Origin: Actinostola sp. cb2023
Taxonomy: Eukaryota; Cnidaria; Anthozoa; Actiniaria; Actinostolidae
Reading direction: 5' to 3'
Length of the DNA stretch: 64,000 nt
Assembly: GCA_033675265.1 (NCBI GenBank)
Contig: JAUJYZ010001069.1
Coordinates: 162,139 to 226,138 of the forward strand
The notes under the pieces were generated by a model. It was not told the DNA's origin. It made no database searches and saw only the letters and a list, made by a program, of their open reading frames with translations. Positions 1-12,819 of this stretch are shown here, piece by piece (within the stretch, counting starts at the first letter, position 1; each line of letters starts with the position of its first letter). The position numbers and the translations under genes are program-made.

Positions 1-1439
1 TTCACTCTTGATCATATACATACACATATAAAGTAAAATATATGCTTTTAAAGCGAAAATTTGACAATTTGTGCAGATTCTATTGTTTAAATACTCAATT
101 GTGATTGGATAATTTGTATGAAAATTTGCTTGGGTGGCCTTGGTTAGTGTAGTCGCACTGTAATATATATTATAGCATTTACATGTATGGAGACTTATTT
201 AACTTACAAGACTATAACTATTATATATAGCATTTATGGAGACTTTTATTTAACATACAAGAATATATTTATATATATATTATACAATTAAAACATGATA
301 TAACTGCTCATATGGAAATTAAAAGTTACCTTCTTCATCAGAGTTGATGTTTTAATAATGTAAATGTGTCTAACTCTGTTGAAATAAAAGTTACTTACCC
401 TTGACTTGTGTTCGTTATAAAGAATTACTGGATTTCCAGAAAATTCCTCTTTCGGAAGGCTTGGTTACAAATTTCATTGATTTAGTAGTAATATGGTATG
501 TATATTTGGAAAGTCCTGTTATTCTTCTTTCAATCTAATATGGGGTTTGTATTTATGAAAATGACTCCTTCATGCTTAAAATTGGACTTTTTTGAAAGTG
601 ACTTTTTTGAAAGTGACTATTTTTCTTTAAAATCTGCTGGTTTTCTCTTGTTCTGGGGGGTAAAATGGCTTTGTAAATAGATTGGTGAAAGGGTTAAATT
701 CCTGAAGATATTGGCTAAAATAAAAAATTATTAAAATATTGACCACAGGGAGCCCATCACAGTAATATTTCGGAATATTAAAAGCCAAAAATTATGGAAC
801 CCCGAAGAGAATGAAATGGGCACCGGTCCTAATAATGATTGTCATACTCTAATCTACATCTTTGCAAATTTTGATTTTGGCTTGCGCTCGTGATTCGTGA
901 ATTTCGGACATTTTGGTCCGTGACGCGTGAATTTACAAAAAAATCGCCCTTGAAGCGTGATCATGACCCCCCCTTGCTACCCTGTTCCTTCCGATGAAAT
1001 TATTGATGAAGTATCAAGAATGGTACTTTTGACAAGAGAAGAAGTGAAACTGATGTGGCTTGAACATCTGAATCTGGTCCAAGTGTGGACCTGAATAACT
1101 GAAGTTTGGGTTTTGATGATCTTTTTTTTGTTGTATTTTTCAAAACTAACAAATGGGTTTACATAAACTATATCTCTCGCAAAATGAGGAACATTTTGCT
1201 CTGGGTATGCAATTTTTTTACCACGTTGGACCTTTCCTTTTAGCCCCTGGGGAGGGAATTTGACTGAAAATTTCTTGAAATAATCAAATCCCGCCATAGG
1301 CCCGGCCTCCACCCCCCCCCCCCCCCCCCCCGGCTTAACATTGATAGGTGCATGAATACATTCCGATTCAAATTAATCTCTCATCACTGCAAGTTATAAT
1401 CCACACCCACACAAATACGATAATGAACATTCTTTCTAT
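1..1439. other. AT-rich intergenic DNA
   Basis: No convincing complete gene is visible. The first 700 bases are AT-rich with short TA runs near 260-280. A run of 20 C residues lies at 1312-1331. Around 880-960 a motif of the form GTGATTCGTGAATTT recurs twice in degenerate form, as in dispersed repeats. A short plus-strand coding-like fragment at 963-1094 is listed separately. Other open frames here are short and low in complexity. Confidence 0.6.
963..1094 (+). pseudogene. Short coding-like fragment, possible transposon exon remnant
   Basis: A 43-codon open frame starts with ATG at 963 and ends at a TGA at 1092. Its core reads DEVSRMVLLTREEVKLMWLE followed by HLNLV, an amphipathic helical stretch with ordinary protein composition, unlike the surrounding translations. 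The shape (TREEVK, then a Trp and an HL pair) resembles segments I have seen next to basic GA.KAA tails in mobile-element proteins of marine invertebrates, but no such tail follows here. No splice sites are obvious. It could be a chance frame. The identification is weak. Confidence 0.25.
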
Positions 1440-3468
1440 TTAAGGATACGGTTCACCTTGAGTGGAAAACGTTTGACGATTTTTTGTTTTTGTCACTAAC
1501 GGATGGATTTCATATCGAAATTTCATTTTTTAGTGTTTTCTGGTTGAAAATGTTTTTTATTTACGAGATATTCGCAAAAAACACGGATTTCTGATTTCTA
1601 AACACAACGCCTTTGGTGTCATAATCCCATTAGGACCGGGAGTCCTGTAATGCTTTTTTCGGTACCTTCTCTTGATCCTGTCCCTATTTGATGGTTTTCG
1701 CTTTTTTTTATTTCGGAATATTATTATTTTACGATCGTAGCATGCAGCCTCGCGAACACTTTGAAGTTTGAGCGCAAACGAGAGCAATAAGTAATACGAC
1801 CTTACTATTTCCTGCGTCCTCAATGTAAACAATGTGGTGAAGGATGAACGTGATTGGATGGCATGGTGTCCGTTGCAGGTAGTGGGCGTGACAATGTTTA
1901 CAAACTTTCAAAGGTCATTTTCTCCGTGTTGAGTTTTCGCCAAGTTACAAAGATATTTTTGAATTAATAGGGTACTTAGATTTGATGGATTTTGCTAAAT
2001 CTTTGACACAAGTTAGCAGACTAACTGAAGATAAAAACTGTGTCAGGGATTTTTGATTTTGATTTTTGCTCAAAAATTATAACGTGTTAACTGAAGAAGA
2101 AACAACATTTACGATTGATTAAACTTCAACTAAGATAACTTTTGATCGACATCGAATATGACAAAAGCCTGACACAGTTTGACAGGTCAAAGTGTCGTGA
2201 TTAACATGGTATAAAGATCAATAGAGTCGGATGTAACACAAGGTCTATTAATTCGGTCAAACGGAGACGGTCGTTTTCAAAACAATGATCCGCGACGTCT
2301 CCATTTTTAATTTAAAAGAAAATATCACGGTATTATGGCGATCTTCATTCTATTAGCTTTAACCCATTTGCTCCTGAGCTATTTTGAGTTTTTTAGCGAT
2401 TTTCTGGACCTAATCACGTCGTAGGAAATTTCGATTCCATATAAGGGGTTTCCATGGAAATCTTGATAGTTCTGAAAGCCCACGGGCTCAGGTTCTGACG
2501 TAATCTTTCTCTTGTCGTGAATCTCCGCGAGGAACAGCATCTCGTAGCTACTAGGAGCGGTCAATTTTGCATTTTTAGAGTGTTTATAGCCATTATTCAC
2601 CACAGAAGCCCCCAGGACAGCATCATTAAGCTTGACTGGTGTGGTAGAGACCGTTCTCCTGGAAGAAATCAGGAGTTTAGATACGAATTCACGAACACAT
2701 TTCGACATTGCCGTTTGGAAATTCAAAATGGCGGACTCAAGTGTGAAATCGTCTCTCTGGTCTTTCTGTGGTGGATTCCAGGACCTACAAAGGCATTTTT
2801 GGCGACTTTGGACTTGTAAAGAATGCAACCGGTGCAATATTTTGCCTGTAGGACCGAGTGGCTCGACACTCTATATATTCTTAAAAACACAAAAGGCGGG
2901 AATATTTCTGTCGAAATTCCCGGATGTTTCCCGGCATCCTTTTCGGGCGTGCAGAAGGAAAACACGTGTTAGCGAAAGTGGTCCTAAGGAAATGGCTATT
3001 GTTCGGCGAGTTAAGGAAAAGAGAGGGCAAAATTCACGAATATATCAAGAAGAGAGATGGAAGTTTGCTGAGAAAGTGGCGTTTTGTTTCGCAAGGATGT
3101 ATTTTGGAAGAAAATCCAAGTCAAATGTCGTTCATTTTCGAGGTGTAAAATTGCGTCAAAAACACGCATTTTTGATTTTTATGGCAAACAAATTGAACTA
3201 ATGCCCAGAAATCGGACCTGTAAGTCAGTTTACTTGAGGTTAAAATATGAAGAGTTATCTAGTTGTCACTAATAACTGGCCATGAGATCGATGTTACGAA
3301 AATTCAGAAAGTTAGAATTTTTCAAAGCAGTATCGATGTTTACGGCCGGTTTTGGCATAGGCAGCCCAACCATTCCTTTTGAGGCTACTAAATAATGAAA
3401 TAAAATGATATGTGCGTCTTTTTTGATGGGTTTCCTGTGGTAGAGCGCGCGCGCGCAATACGTATTAT

Positions 3469-3550
3469 GTTGGGATCCCTGTGCATAGAAATGTATGATG
3501 TTGGTATCCCTGTGCATAGAAATGTATGATGTTGGGATCCCTGTGCGCAT
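3469..3550. repeat. 31-bp tandem repeat, about 2.6 copies
   Basis: Units begin with GTTGGGATCCCTGTGCATAG at 3469, 3500 (one substitution) and 3531 (truncated). They sit in the left arm of the internal inverted repeat. The right arm shows only the flanking pieces, so the array probably expanded locally after the arms formed. Confidence 0.8.
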
Positions 3551-5510
3551 CCCGCGCGTCCCGCAGCATATGTGTATATTTACACAAGGTGTGAAACTGA
3601 TGGCGTATCATGGCCTGATGTGCGGTGCAGTTCGATGGTGCACTTTTCCGTGAGCCGAAGAGCCGAAGTCGTCGTGCGCTACAGGCCCGTGGGGGGTACC
3701 CAGGGTGAAGTAGCTCAAGCCTTGCAAAATGGCGGGACATCAAAGAGAAGTCGATGAAACAAAAAATGATTTTTTCGGTGTAAGCGTTTGAATTCTATTC
3801 CTTTCATGGTCTCAGACTTTAAAAAAAAAACACCAACGAAAGTAAGACACTGGGGGATTTCATCACGAGCGATGCCTAGTTTCTATTTATAAGTTATGAG
3901 AAAGTTTAGAAGTTCACAATTCATGTCAACTTTAAATAACTTTAGAAGAAATTCAACGATTTTAAAGTAGTCCTTTTTCATTTTGAATGGTGGAGAATTG
4001 TATGTTGGGCTCGACAAGCAAAAGTTTTGTTGAAAAGCAACTTTAACTAAAAGTATTTTTGTCAAGGTTTTTACGTAGTATTTGCTCTAACTGTTCTCTA
4101 ATAAAGCACTTGCCTATACTAGGGCAGAAGGGCTGCTCACTAATCCTCAACAAATCAGTTTTCATAAATTATGACTGAGCTATTTGACTTGTGTAGTTTT
4201 GTCAGTGATCGAAATCACTTCAACAAGGATTCTCACTGAACTGACTGATGGTACTTTATCTATATTTAAACATTTTGACTATCTCATCAGAAAGTGTTTG
4301 ACGTAATTTTGTACTTTCTTACAGTTGTTCTTACTGAAAACATAAGGACCAACACAGCATTAACCATCTGAAGCAAAAATATAGACGAACTCATGGCATT
4401 CACTGACATCGAAGGAGACATGAATGGCGAAGGACTCGTGAAGCAGTTGAAGCTGCCGTGAACTAAAATATTAACAGTTCTTCATTATTGTCATTGACAT
4501 AGTACAACTTATTTAGCAAATACTAGCCAGTACCAATGACGAACTTTATAGTGCTCTGAATTTGTGGCACCCTGCTGATGTTCGTCGGTTGAACCGACCA
4601 ACATCAGCATGCGGTCTTGCTAAGCTAGTGTGAACCATGTCAAACGACGTCAAACTGCAGATACCAACAAAGTAATATCAGTAGGACTAGTAGGCTGTGT
4701 ATTAGATATTCTGCAGCAGCTCCGAGTTACCAGTCGATCGTCATGAATGATATCACCGAATAACAAAAGACTGAAACGGGGTATAAGCGACATAGTTATA
4801 CAGAAAACCATCGACGGCTGTTCGAGATGTTTCGGCAGATGCCTCTGCAGTGTTATACACGAGCGTTTCGCGACCTAATGATACAAACTAGGATGCAATT
4901 GAGCAAACGTTACCAGATAAGTATTGCTTTAAGATGATGTGATTTTACTGCCATTCTGATCGATTTTATCAAAGTAGTGTAATTATAGATCGATAATACA
5001 TCTTTCACTGTAGCTTCTGGACGTCAAAGAGCTAAAACATTACAATATTTTGACCACGCTACAAAGTGGCGCCAAAATTCAAAATATCAGAGTTTCATCA
5101 TGCACATTTCAGAAAAAACATGTGTGTACCGTGTAATAATACATAAAACTAGCATCTAAAACTTATCTGTCATATTTGTGCCGCTCATGAGCACACATGA
5201 TGAGCTTGATTCGAGTTCTATGATTCTATATGTTCCCGCGTGATATTTATATACGACTGAATGGCGTGACCACAACATGTATCAGTTTAGTAGTTTTAGC
5301 GTATAGCGGTATCATTCGCGGAATATCTCATAATGAAATAGGCTCAGAATAGATTAGTTCGCGTTGCTTTCGCTTCCAGGGATATATGTAGAACCCCGTT
5401 AAGTCAAAACATTTAATTTGGCCTTCTGCTTAACGACGGTACATGTAACGCAAATTCAGTGATATTTGCTGTAATCCTGTGAGAGGCTACATTTTCATTT
5501 TCAATCCTAT

Positions 5511-5772
5511 AACATTTAACAACATTGACTGCCTTGAAACAGCAGAGTTGCTTGGCTGAAAGGTTGTAACTCTGTGAGAGATTTCTCCTGGTGTTTCATT
5601 GGGCGGCAATTAACAATATTATCCGGATACTCGAATACCAGCTTTAAATAAAACTAGCCGGTCCACTAACATTTAACAAAATTGACTGCCTTGAAACAGC
5701 AGAGTTGCTTGGCTGAAAGGTTGTAACTCTGTGAGAGATTTCTCCTGGTGTTTCATTGGGCGGCAATTAACA
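5511..5772. repeat. 105-bp direct duplication separated by 52 bp
   Basis: 5511-5615 and 5668-5772 match over 105 bp with a single visible mismatch (AACAACATT against AACAAAATT). The copies share a core with CAGAGTTGCTTGGCTGAAAG. The near identity marks a recent duplication inside the TTAA-flanked element. No open reading frame spans it. Confidence 0.9.
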
Positions 5773-7227
5773 GTAACAAGTTAGACCAAGTTGTAAATAT
5801 TACTGCTATTTAATGGATCGCCGGTATATTACGATCGAGTTTACAAAATCACAATTATAGTGAGATCAAGTTGTAAATATTTTTACATATTCAGCTACCC
5901 GTATGTACAATGTATACTCGTAAGTTAAAAATATTTTAGTAGTGTTGCCGCTTGAAAACATCAGACTAATTTTATTCCCTGAACAGCTAAAAATAAATAG
6001 TACATCCTTGCAATACTATCTGTGTAATATATATCCTGCTGACATACGGACACCTTTCATGCTGTGCTCATGCTGTGCGATTCAAAGCACTATAAAGTTC
6101 GTCATGAACTGAAAGAAACACAGCGTAATTAAATACGGTTTTCCTAAGAACGTAAGTATCGCTTCCGAGTGCTTACAAATTGTACGAACTCCGATGTATG
6201 TTATTCATTCAACTTATGATTGTGGTGATATGTATAATATAGTTTAGTTTCGTATTATTCACAGTATTACTGATCAATATAGCAAATAAATTACACATGA
6301 AGAACGGCGAAACAGTGTGTAAAAAGCTTAGTAAACTTTTAAAAACTTATTGTTGAAATAAATACGTTTGTTTGTCATTTTGTGTACAAGCACTGATAGC
6401 AAAATGTGTTGTGTAGTACTAAATATTGAGACTATTCAGCAGTTTATAAAACACAATGCCTCAATTTTGAAGCATTTTAATCGATAAAAATCAAAAATCA
6501 AAAAAATACTTTATAAAAATCAAAGCTGAAATCAAATAAAGTATATTGTAGATGTTTTGACTTATATTTAGTGAAAATATAAATATTAAAACTTGCCGAA
6601 AAGAGAGAAAAGAGCACAATTCAGATTTGACGAGCGCTTGCCGATGTCCTCTCGAAGGTAAAATCCGAATGTTTCACGGAAAAGTGCACCATCGAACTGC
6701 ACCGCACATCGGTCCATGAGGCGCAAAATGTCAAAATTAAAGTTTCTCAGCGTACGGTGAAGTTAGACGGCTGAAACTTATGAAGTGTTTAGAGAATACG
6801 GTAAAGTTTAGTTATCCGAAGAAAAATTTAAATTTCACGTCATATTGACAAAGATTAGGGGCAAAAACGTAATTGTCACGTGACCGAGTTTCATACCTTG
6901 TCTCAATATACACATGTACTGCGGGACGCGCGGGATGCGCACAGGGAGCCCAATATTATACGGTACTCAACACAGGGAACCCAACATATCTACGCATTAT
7001 ATATATTGCGCGCGCGCGCTCTACCACAGGAAACCCGTCAAAAAAAGACGCAAATATCATTTTATTGAATTAGTTAGTAGCCTCAAAAGGAATGGTTGGG
7101 CTGCCTGTGGTTTTGGCCGGTGTAGGAGTCAATGGGTTAAAATGATGTAAAGTTGATGGGAATTGGTCAAATAATAAGGTAATTAAAAAATGTTTCCGAG
7201 ACGTACCCGCCAAGGTGAACCGTATCC

Positions 7228-9327
7228 TTAACCTACTTTTTTGCCCACCATGATATATTGGTATTATATATTGATATATTATTATTGTTATTATTATTAT
7301 TGGCGAGCATGACAGTCTATGCAAAAAGAAAACTACTTTTTGGTCATTAATGTATAAGAAATTCCTATTAGGAGATAAAAAGTACTTGAAACATATGAAA
7401 GATAATTATTATTATATTTTGGGGAGGAAACAACGATGATATGATTAGCAAAACTAAAAAAGTTGGAAAAGAGATGAGACGCCATATTGCAACTATACAC
7501 AAGGACACAGCATGACTTACCGACTTCAAATTTGAGCATTTTGCTGTGCATCCACACATTATTATTGCCTAAGAGCAAACAAACAAGAAAAAAAAGAAAT
7601 TAACATTTATTCTGAAATTGAGGTAAAATCACAACTTATCGAAATCCAACAGCACCACCGCCGCCATTCATAAAATCTACAAACATGCATCTTATTGCCC
7701 TAGGGGGCAGGGACCATGATCCAATTTGCTTAGGTTCTGTATCAAATCCCCCACCCTGTCCCAGTACCATGGGGGTGAGTGTTTCAATTAACTTCAGCAT
7801 AATCTAAATACATTTGAACCTCTGGTTGCGACCACTCTCGTATAAAGCGACCAGTTTTCCAAAATACCAAAAGTTCAGTTCCAAGTCAAATCACTATAGT
7901 TGGAACCTCTTGTAAGCGACCACCTCTCCTAAGGAACCTTGACATTTTGGGTGGTCGCTTATGGGAGGTTCGACTGTATGTATTTTAAAACATCACTGCA
8001 TGTATAAAGACATTTATGGGACAATGAGACAATAGCATATCTAGTGATTAGCGAAAATTTAAACTTCGTTCGGAAATATTATACCATCAGCTTGTTTTCA
8101 GATACACGACAACGTCAAGGGATGTCAATTTCAACGACTTGTGAATTCGTGTTGTTTGGATTCACAAACTTTATACGTGTGCAAACAAACTGCTCAAAGA
8201 GCATATGGAAAACATTCATTGCTAAAAAGGGAAGTATCAAGATATCTCATTGAAAGAATAACAACGTCAAAACAAAATATAATCTCAATAGATTTGTTTG
8301 GCGCCATTTCACTGTACTGGCCTCTCGATCGATTGAAGTGAACATGAGTGAACTGCTTGGATCGAATACGATGATAAAAATAACGTAATTATCGTACAAA
8401 GAAACAAGCCAAATGCACATATTAATATTTACAGACCCGGGATTTACAGTAGAATTCGATGAGATGACTTGCCTCAGTTCAAACTCGCGCCTTCCACGAA
8501 AGTTGTGTTGTTCGGTTAGTTTCTTCTCACGTTTCATACTATCAGCCTCACTCTTCCTCGACATGCGTAGCACAGGAAGCCCAAGGTCAATGTTCGTAAT
8601 AAAAAATTATCATCTGTTCTTGTTTTCTTGTCTTTTTCACGCTCTCTTTTGCTGTAGTTCCTCTATTATTTTTCTGATGTCGTGTTTTGCAGTCAAGGAA
8701 ATAAAAATAATCAACAACTACGCAAATGATTGAATATATTATAAAAATGTTTTTACACAATCTACAATATCTCGCATTCTCGATCGGGGTTCAGTTTTTA
8801 AATCCACACATTTCTTGGAGAAAATAAAGTAAAAATGTCCAACATATCCCTAAAAAGACAAAAAAAAATTTCGCTAAAACTAGATCATTTGCGGACAAAA
8901 TTGCTGACAACGATTGACTCACTAGCGTAAAAGAGCAGGTACTGAAAAAGTTAGAACGCCAGGACAAAAGGATCAAATGAAGTCGGCTAGCGGCCAGGTA
9001 CAAACTTTGGAATTTATAACTTCATAAGTTATTAGAACGATCTTCTTACAGACAAGTATATGTTTTATAGATCCAAGTGTTGTAATCTTTAATATTGACC
9101 ATTGCCTTTGGCTCATGACATGTTCACTGCATGAAATGTACAAAATGTCTTCACTTTAGAGAGCATTATATTTGCGTTTTAGATCGTTTTCTTGCTTTTT
9201 AATACAGTTTTAGTGACGAAGGCAAGGCCAAAAGGCAATTAAAAAACGCGGCATCGAAATGTCTGCGCTTTGTTCTGAGTATTAAAAACAAAACTGATAT
9301 CAAACTCTAGTGTTCACACCTGTGAAA
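7228..9327. other. Intergenic DNA without a recognisable gene
   Basis: Apart from a MITE fragment at about 7815-7980, I see only AT-rich sequence. A TTATTATTATTATT run lies near 7280-7300. Overlapping open frames of about 100 codons at 8247-8573 (minus) and 8413-8733 (plus) have no recognisable motifs and overlap on opposite strands, so I do not call them genes. Confidence 0.5.
7815..7980. mobile_element. MITE fragment of the GGTCGCTTA/ACAGTCGAACCTC type
   Basis: Repeated, partly inverted motifs are visible: GAACCTCTTGTAAGCGACCA (7912 onward) faces GGTGGTCGCTTATGGGAGG (about 7951 onward), followed by TTCGACTGTA. The same GGTCGCTTA and ACAGTCGAC words bound a longer element at 31118-32013, so this is a dispersed family. 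The terminal TA and GACTGTA end suggest a Tc1/mariner-like MITE. Confidence 0.5.
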
Positions 9328-9469
9328 GAGTGCAAATTAGAAAAGCTTGAAAACTAAATAACTAATTAGTACTAAATAGCACTAATGAAACAAATAGAAA
9401 ACAATAGAAATAGCACTATTTAGTACTAATTAAAGTTAGTACTATTTCACGCTTTTCTAAATTGCACTC
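9328..9469. mobile_element. Hairpin MITE, GAGTGCAAA family (copy 1)
   Basis: The ends GAGTGCAAATTAGAAAAGC and GCTTTTCTAAATTGCACTC are imperfect reverse complements. Internal TAGTACTAAATAG words add further pairing, so almost the whole 142 bp can fold back. Relatives are at 23435-23574 and 23627-23750, and a single terminus of the family borders the satellite at 50239. There is no coding capacity. Confidence 0.75.
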
Positions 9470-11876
9470 AAACACGTTATTAGTATAATATTATATATAA
9501 TATGAATACTGTACATACCACATAATCACAACCAAAGTTCATCAAGTAGAATTGCCCGGCCATAGTCAGCCACGACCACAGTTTGTTGAACTTCTCTGTC
9601 CATTGACTCAACTTCAAGTTCAACTTTCAAGCGGAAAAGGAGATCTACCAACGCTTAGAATGACGACAATAGAAAGTATATAACTTATGTGTACTGTCGG
9701 ACACACAGGCGATAAAACCGTCATTTTCAAATCCACAGACCATGAAACGTTCAGCTCAGTTTCGTAGTTTTTTTCATGGACGACTTCGTGTCACTGTTAG
9801 TTTTCCCCGAAATGGTGCCCAACTATTGTACACTTTTCCAAGTCTTTTGGCTTCTTTGACGGCATGAAAACTTCACATAGCATGATCCCAGGCACAAGCT
9901 GAAGGCATGATTCTCTGGGAATTCAGTCTTTGAGGCTTGAAATCATTGATTTTGAAGGTCGGCCTTGACAAGGATTTGTGCACCGCGTTGCTTGAATGAA
10001 AACGAAAACTGCCTTGCAAAGCTGGCAAGTATAGCATTGAAATGGTTGCCTGTCAAAATCCAACCAATCAAAACTGCAGGATTTATTTCCATCAACCAAT
10101 AAGAGAGCGAGAAAATTGTATGACATGATCGCCTGATCGGATTGTTTTTAAACTCCTCGGGTAGGGGAAGGGTGGGGACATTATACCCATGGAACACAAG
10201 TTAGACAATGGAGGCGGAGAGGGGAAAGAAAGAGGGACAGGGAGTTGTTCACAGGCTAAAAAGGCTTCATTATTTCTGCAATTGACCCAATATTCAAAAG
10301 TTGAGTCTATGATCAGCATTAAAAAAGAAACAAAATTCATTGATGCGATCATTGAATTCTGGGGGAGGGGGGGGGGGGGGAGAAGGATTTTTCTTCTTTA
10401 AAATATTCGGCTATTTTTAGGGTATGAAACTTGGACTCAAAAGTCATACCGATCTAGTGATTACGCTTCTTTATAATAACTGGATAAACACAGAGAAAGC
10501 AAAGGAAACCATCAGAGAACAAAGCAGGTATTTTAGAGTGATTGTTAGACCATGACATGGCTCCTGACCATGACGTAATTTTTAGGGTGGGAAAATTTTC
10601 ACAGTTTGAAGAATTCCGACGGTTTATACCGGCTACCCTATTTAAGCTTACCTTGAAGAACGTACCTTTCCCGGGCATTGATTATAGAAAGTGTTCGTCT
10701 TTTGTGTCAACTGATTCGAGTAGAGTATAAATATGAAGCATCTTTGAAGTTCCATGGAATATTTGCATCTTTGCTAATTTCGATAAACAACATTCACAAA
10801 TAAGCTTAAGCTTAAGTAACTTAACTTAAGCTTATATATAACTTTTAAGTCTTAAAAGACTTAACTTATTCCATCTATACTATAGTCACATTGTGCGAAC
10901 AGAGAAGAGGGGGTGGATGTATTTTCCAATTTTATTGATCCCATGGGAACGATCGAGTCAGGCGACATTATTTTTCGTGACATTGCTGTTGCTTGGCATC
11001 CTTTAGAATCGACTCAGGATGAGGATCGAAAATTGCACAAGAAGATGAGCCCGTTGCTCGGAAACCACCAACAAAAATTTGTATTTTTCACAGTGAATTT
11101 AATGGTCCTTAATATATTGTATAAAACAGATAGTGGCAATGAAACAGAAACATACCGAAACACCCGAAACACCCGTTAATTTTTGATATGGTTTTCAAAA
11201 TATTTATTGGGCTCAGAAATTAACAAAGGGCATGCAAGGGAGCATACAAACATAAATATACTTTGCGCTTTTTATCTACCTTTTCAATAAATAAAAAATA
11301 CGTACCTCAGTTATCAAATAAATTTTGTTTATTGTAAAAGAAATTAAAGGTGAAACAGTGAAATGTCAGGTGAATATAAGTATTAGTCTTATGGACACTA
11401 TTATAAATGGTATAAAAAGCGAGATCAGTGACTCGATCATTCATGTAGCTATGGTCCTCGCAAAAAGTCATGCATAGTCTCGCAAAATTTCGGTCAAATT
11501 TCACCTGTTTCGAAGTCTCGGTTTTTCGCAAAAAGCCGTCTCAGAGTCTCGAATTTTGAAAAGAAAGGAAATCGGTGAAAACGTATCTCGGGCTCGCAAA
11601 AAAATGCCTTGTCTCGGAGTCTCGCAAAGTCTCTCTACATGTCGAATGGCCTTTTGGCCTTTTGGTAAAAAACGCTAATTAACGGCCTCAAGCTTGATTT
11701 CTTACCAACAAGATTACCAATAATTACTTCGGCTAAACATTTCCATCCCTCTCAAAACTAAGAAGTGACATATAGGGTTCCTTAATATTTTAAGCGTGAT
11801 AAATTCGACTTCCGGAGGTCACGTGACCTAAACGCCAGGGGCTGAATGGGCCAATCTCGTGGAGGCGGTGGAGATA
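9470..11876. other. Intergenic DNA
   Basis: No gene is recognised. A 42-codon minus-strand frame at 9526-9654 has protein-like composition (includes VVVADYGRAILLDEL) but no family I know and no clear splice sites. G runs lie near 10361-10380. AAGCTTAAG palindromic words cluster at 10800-10870. From about 11440 to 11640 the motif TCTCGCAAAA and its variants recur irregularly, giving a degenerate repeat tract. Confidence 0.5.
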
Positions 11877-12032
11877 TAGTGAGGCGGTTATGTGCAGAAT
11901 TTTAGGTGAATTGTGCGCTTTGGGTTAAAAGCATCAAATTTGGTAGAAATAAAGGTTTTGTTATGCTGATTAATATCTGATATGGTGCCACCTCGAAATT
12001 GTGTTCAGAAGAGAGTTAATGGGAGGTTTTGA

Positions 12033-12060
12033 AAATGGCCGCCATCTTGACCGGAAGTCG
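12033..12060. promoter_or_regulatory. YY1-like plus ETS-like motif pair in left arm
   Basis: The arm contains AAATGGCCGCCATCTTG directly followed by ACCGGAAGT. GCCGCCATCTT is the reverse complement of the YY1 core AAGATGGCGGC, and CCGGAAGT is the classic ETS/GABP core. The mirror-image arm keeps a similar block at about 16285-16311 (CACTTCCGGTTCAAAATGG, then CCGCC). This pairing is common in animal housekeeping promoters, so the arm may act as a promoter for the internal gene. Function is inferred from motif only. Confidence 0.4.
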
Positions 12061-12819
12061 CAACTGATCTTACCGGAAGTGGTTAAATTGTCATCTGAAC
12101 TGCGCATGTCTCATTAAACAAATATGTTCTGTAAAGCAGTTGTGATTTCTGGATAACTATGTTATATAAAAAATATCGTTATAACACTACATAACTTAAT
12201 TTTAATATAATACGATTAAATGCATATCATCTATGTAAAACCGGAAGTGCAGTACAGTATGACCGAAAGTACTAGAGAAGCGCACACTCTGATTGTTCAA
12301 AAACCAATACCACTTTTCGCTATAATCACCTACAGATAATTATAAAAGAAAAGTGATCTACGAAAATGGTCGTGTGTTGCTTTATCGATGTTTCGCACGA
12401 ATATAAAGCAAGATGCATTTCCCGGCAAAGTACAAAAGGAGACACAAAATTCGGTTTGAAGACTGATCATCATTTTGAAGTTCTCGTTTATTGATGTTTT
12501 ACAAGGAAACTTATTTAGTCAACTGAAAGTGTTAAAATGGTGGCAGAATGTAAAACTACTTGTTTAGAATTATGCCTGCTGTCGTTACTGTTTACTCAAA
12601 ACACTTCGAACAGAGTAAAAGCATTCAAGCCAAGACCCGTTAATTTGGTTCTGGGTGCGTACAAATTGTTGAATCAGATGCAGTGATAACATTGCGACAG
12701 ATAGCAACCACTGGAAAAGAGCAGAGTGACAACGATATCTAAGACCAAGCAGCAGCTATCAATTTGTGAAGAGTGATTGTTCACTATTTTCAATACTGTA
12801 CATATACTGTCAGATTAGC

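Larger units (their letters stand above)
3345..7125. repeat. Internal inverted repeat within the TTAA element
   Basis: The left arm (about 3350-3655) and right arm (about 6671-7125) are diverged reverse complements. Shared blocks include AGGCAGCCCAACCATTCC, a GCGCGCGC run next to TCTACCACAGG, GACGCGCGGGATGCGCA, and GATGGTGCACTTTTCCGTGA. The right arm lies only about 100 bp from the element's tip and the left arm about 1.9 kb away, so the whole is asymmetric. A smaller nested inverted repeat pairs 4536-4565 (TGACGAACTTTATAGTGCT) with about 6080-6106. This suggests layered foldback elements, or insertion of one into another. Confidence 0.6.
1444..7227. mobile_element. 5.8-kb non-autonomous inverted-repeat element flanked by TTAA
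   Basis: The termini GGATACGGTTCACCTTG (1444-1460) and its exact reverse complement (7211-7227) face each other. Each is bordered on the outside by TTAA (1440-1443 and 7228-7231), as expected for a TTAA target-site duplication. TTAA targets are typical of piggyBac and Kolobok transposons, but no transposase is recognisable inside, and the terminal repeat does not clearly identify a superfamily. The element holds a second, longer inverted repeat (about 3350-3655 against 6671-7125) and a 105-bp direct duplication. It is AT-rich inside. Two overlapping open frames on opposite strands at 2379-3201 are not recognisable. Call rests on sequence structure; the superfamily is open. Confidence 0.65.

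Noticed and set aside
8247..8733. Overlapping frames of 106-108 codons as small genes
   Set aside because: They overlap on opposite strands, lack motifs, and have no supporting splice or start context.
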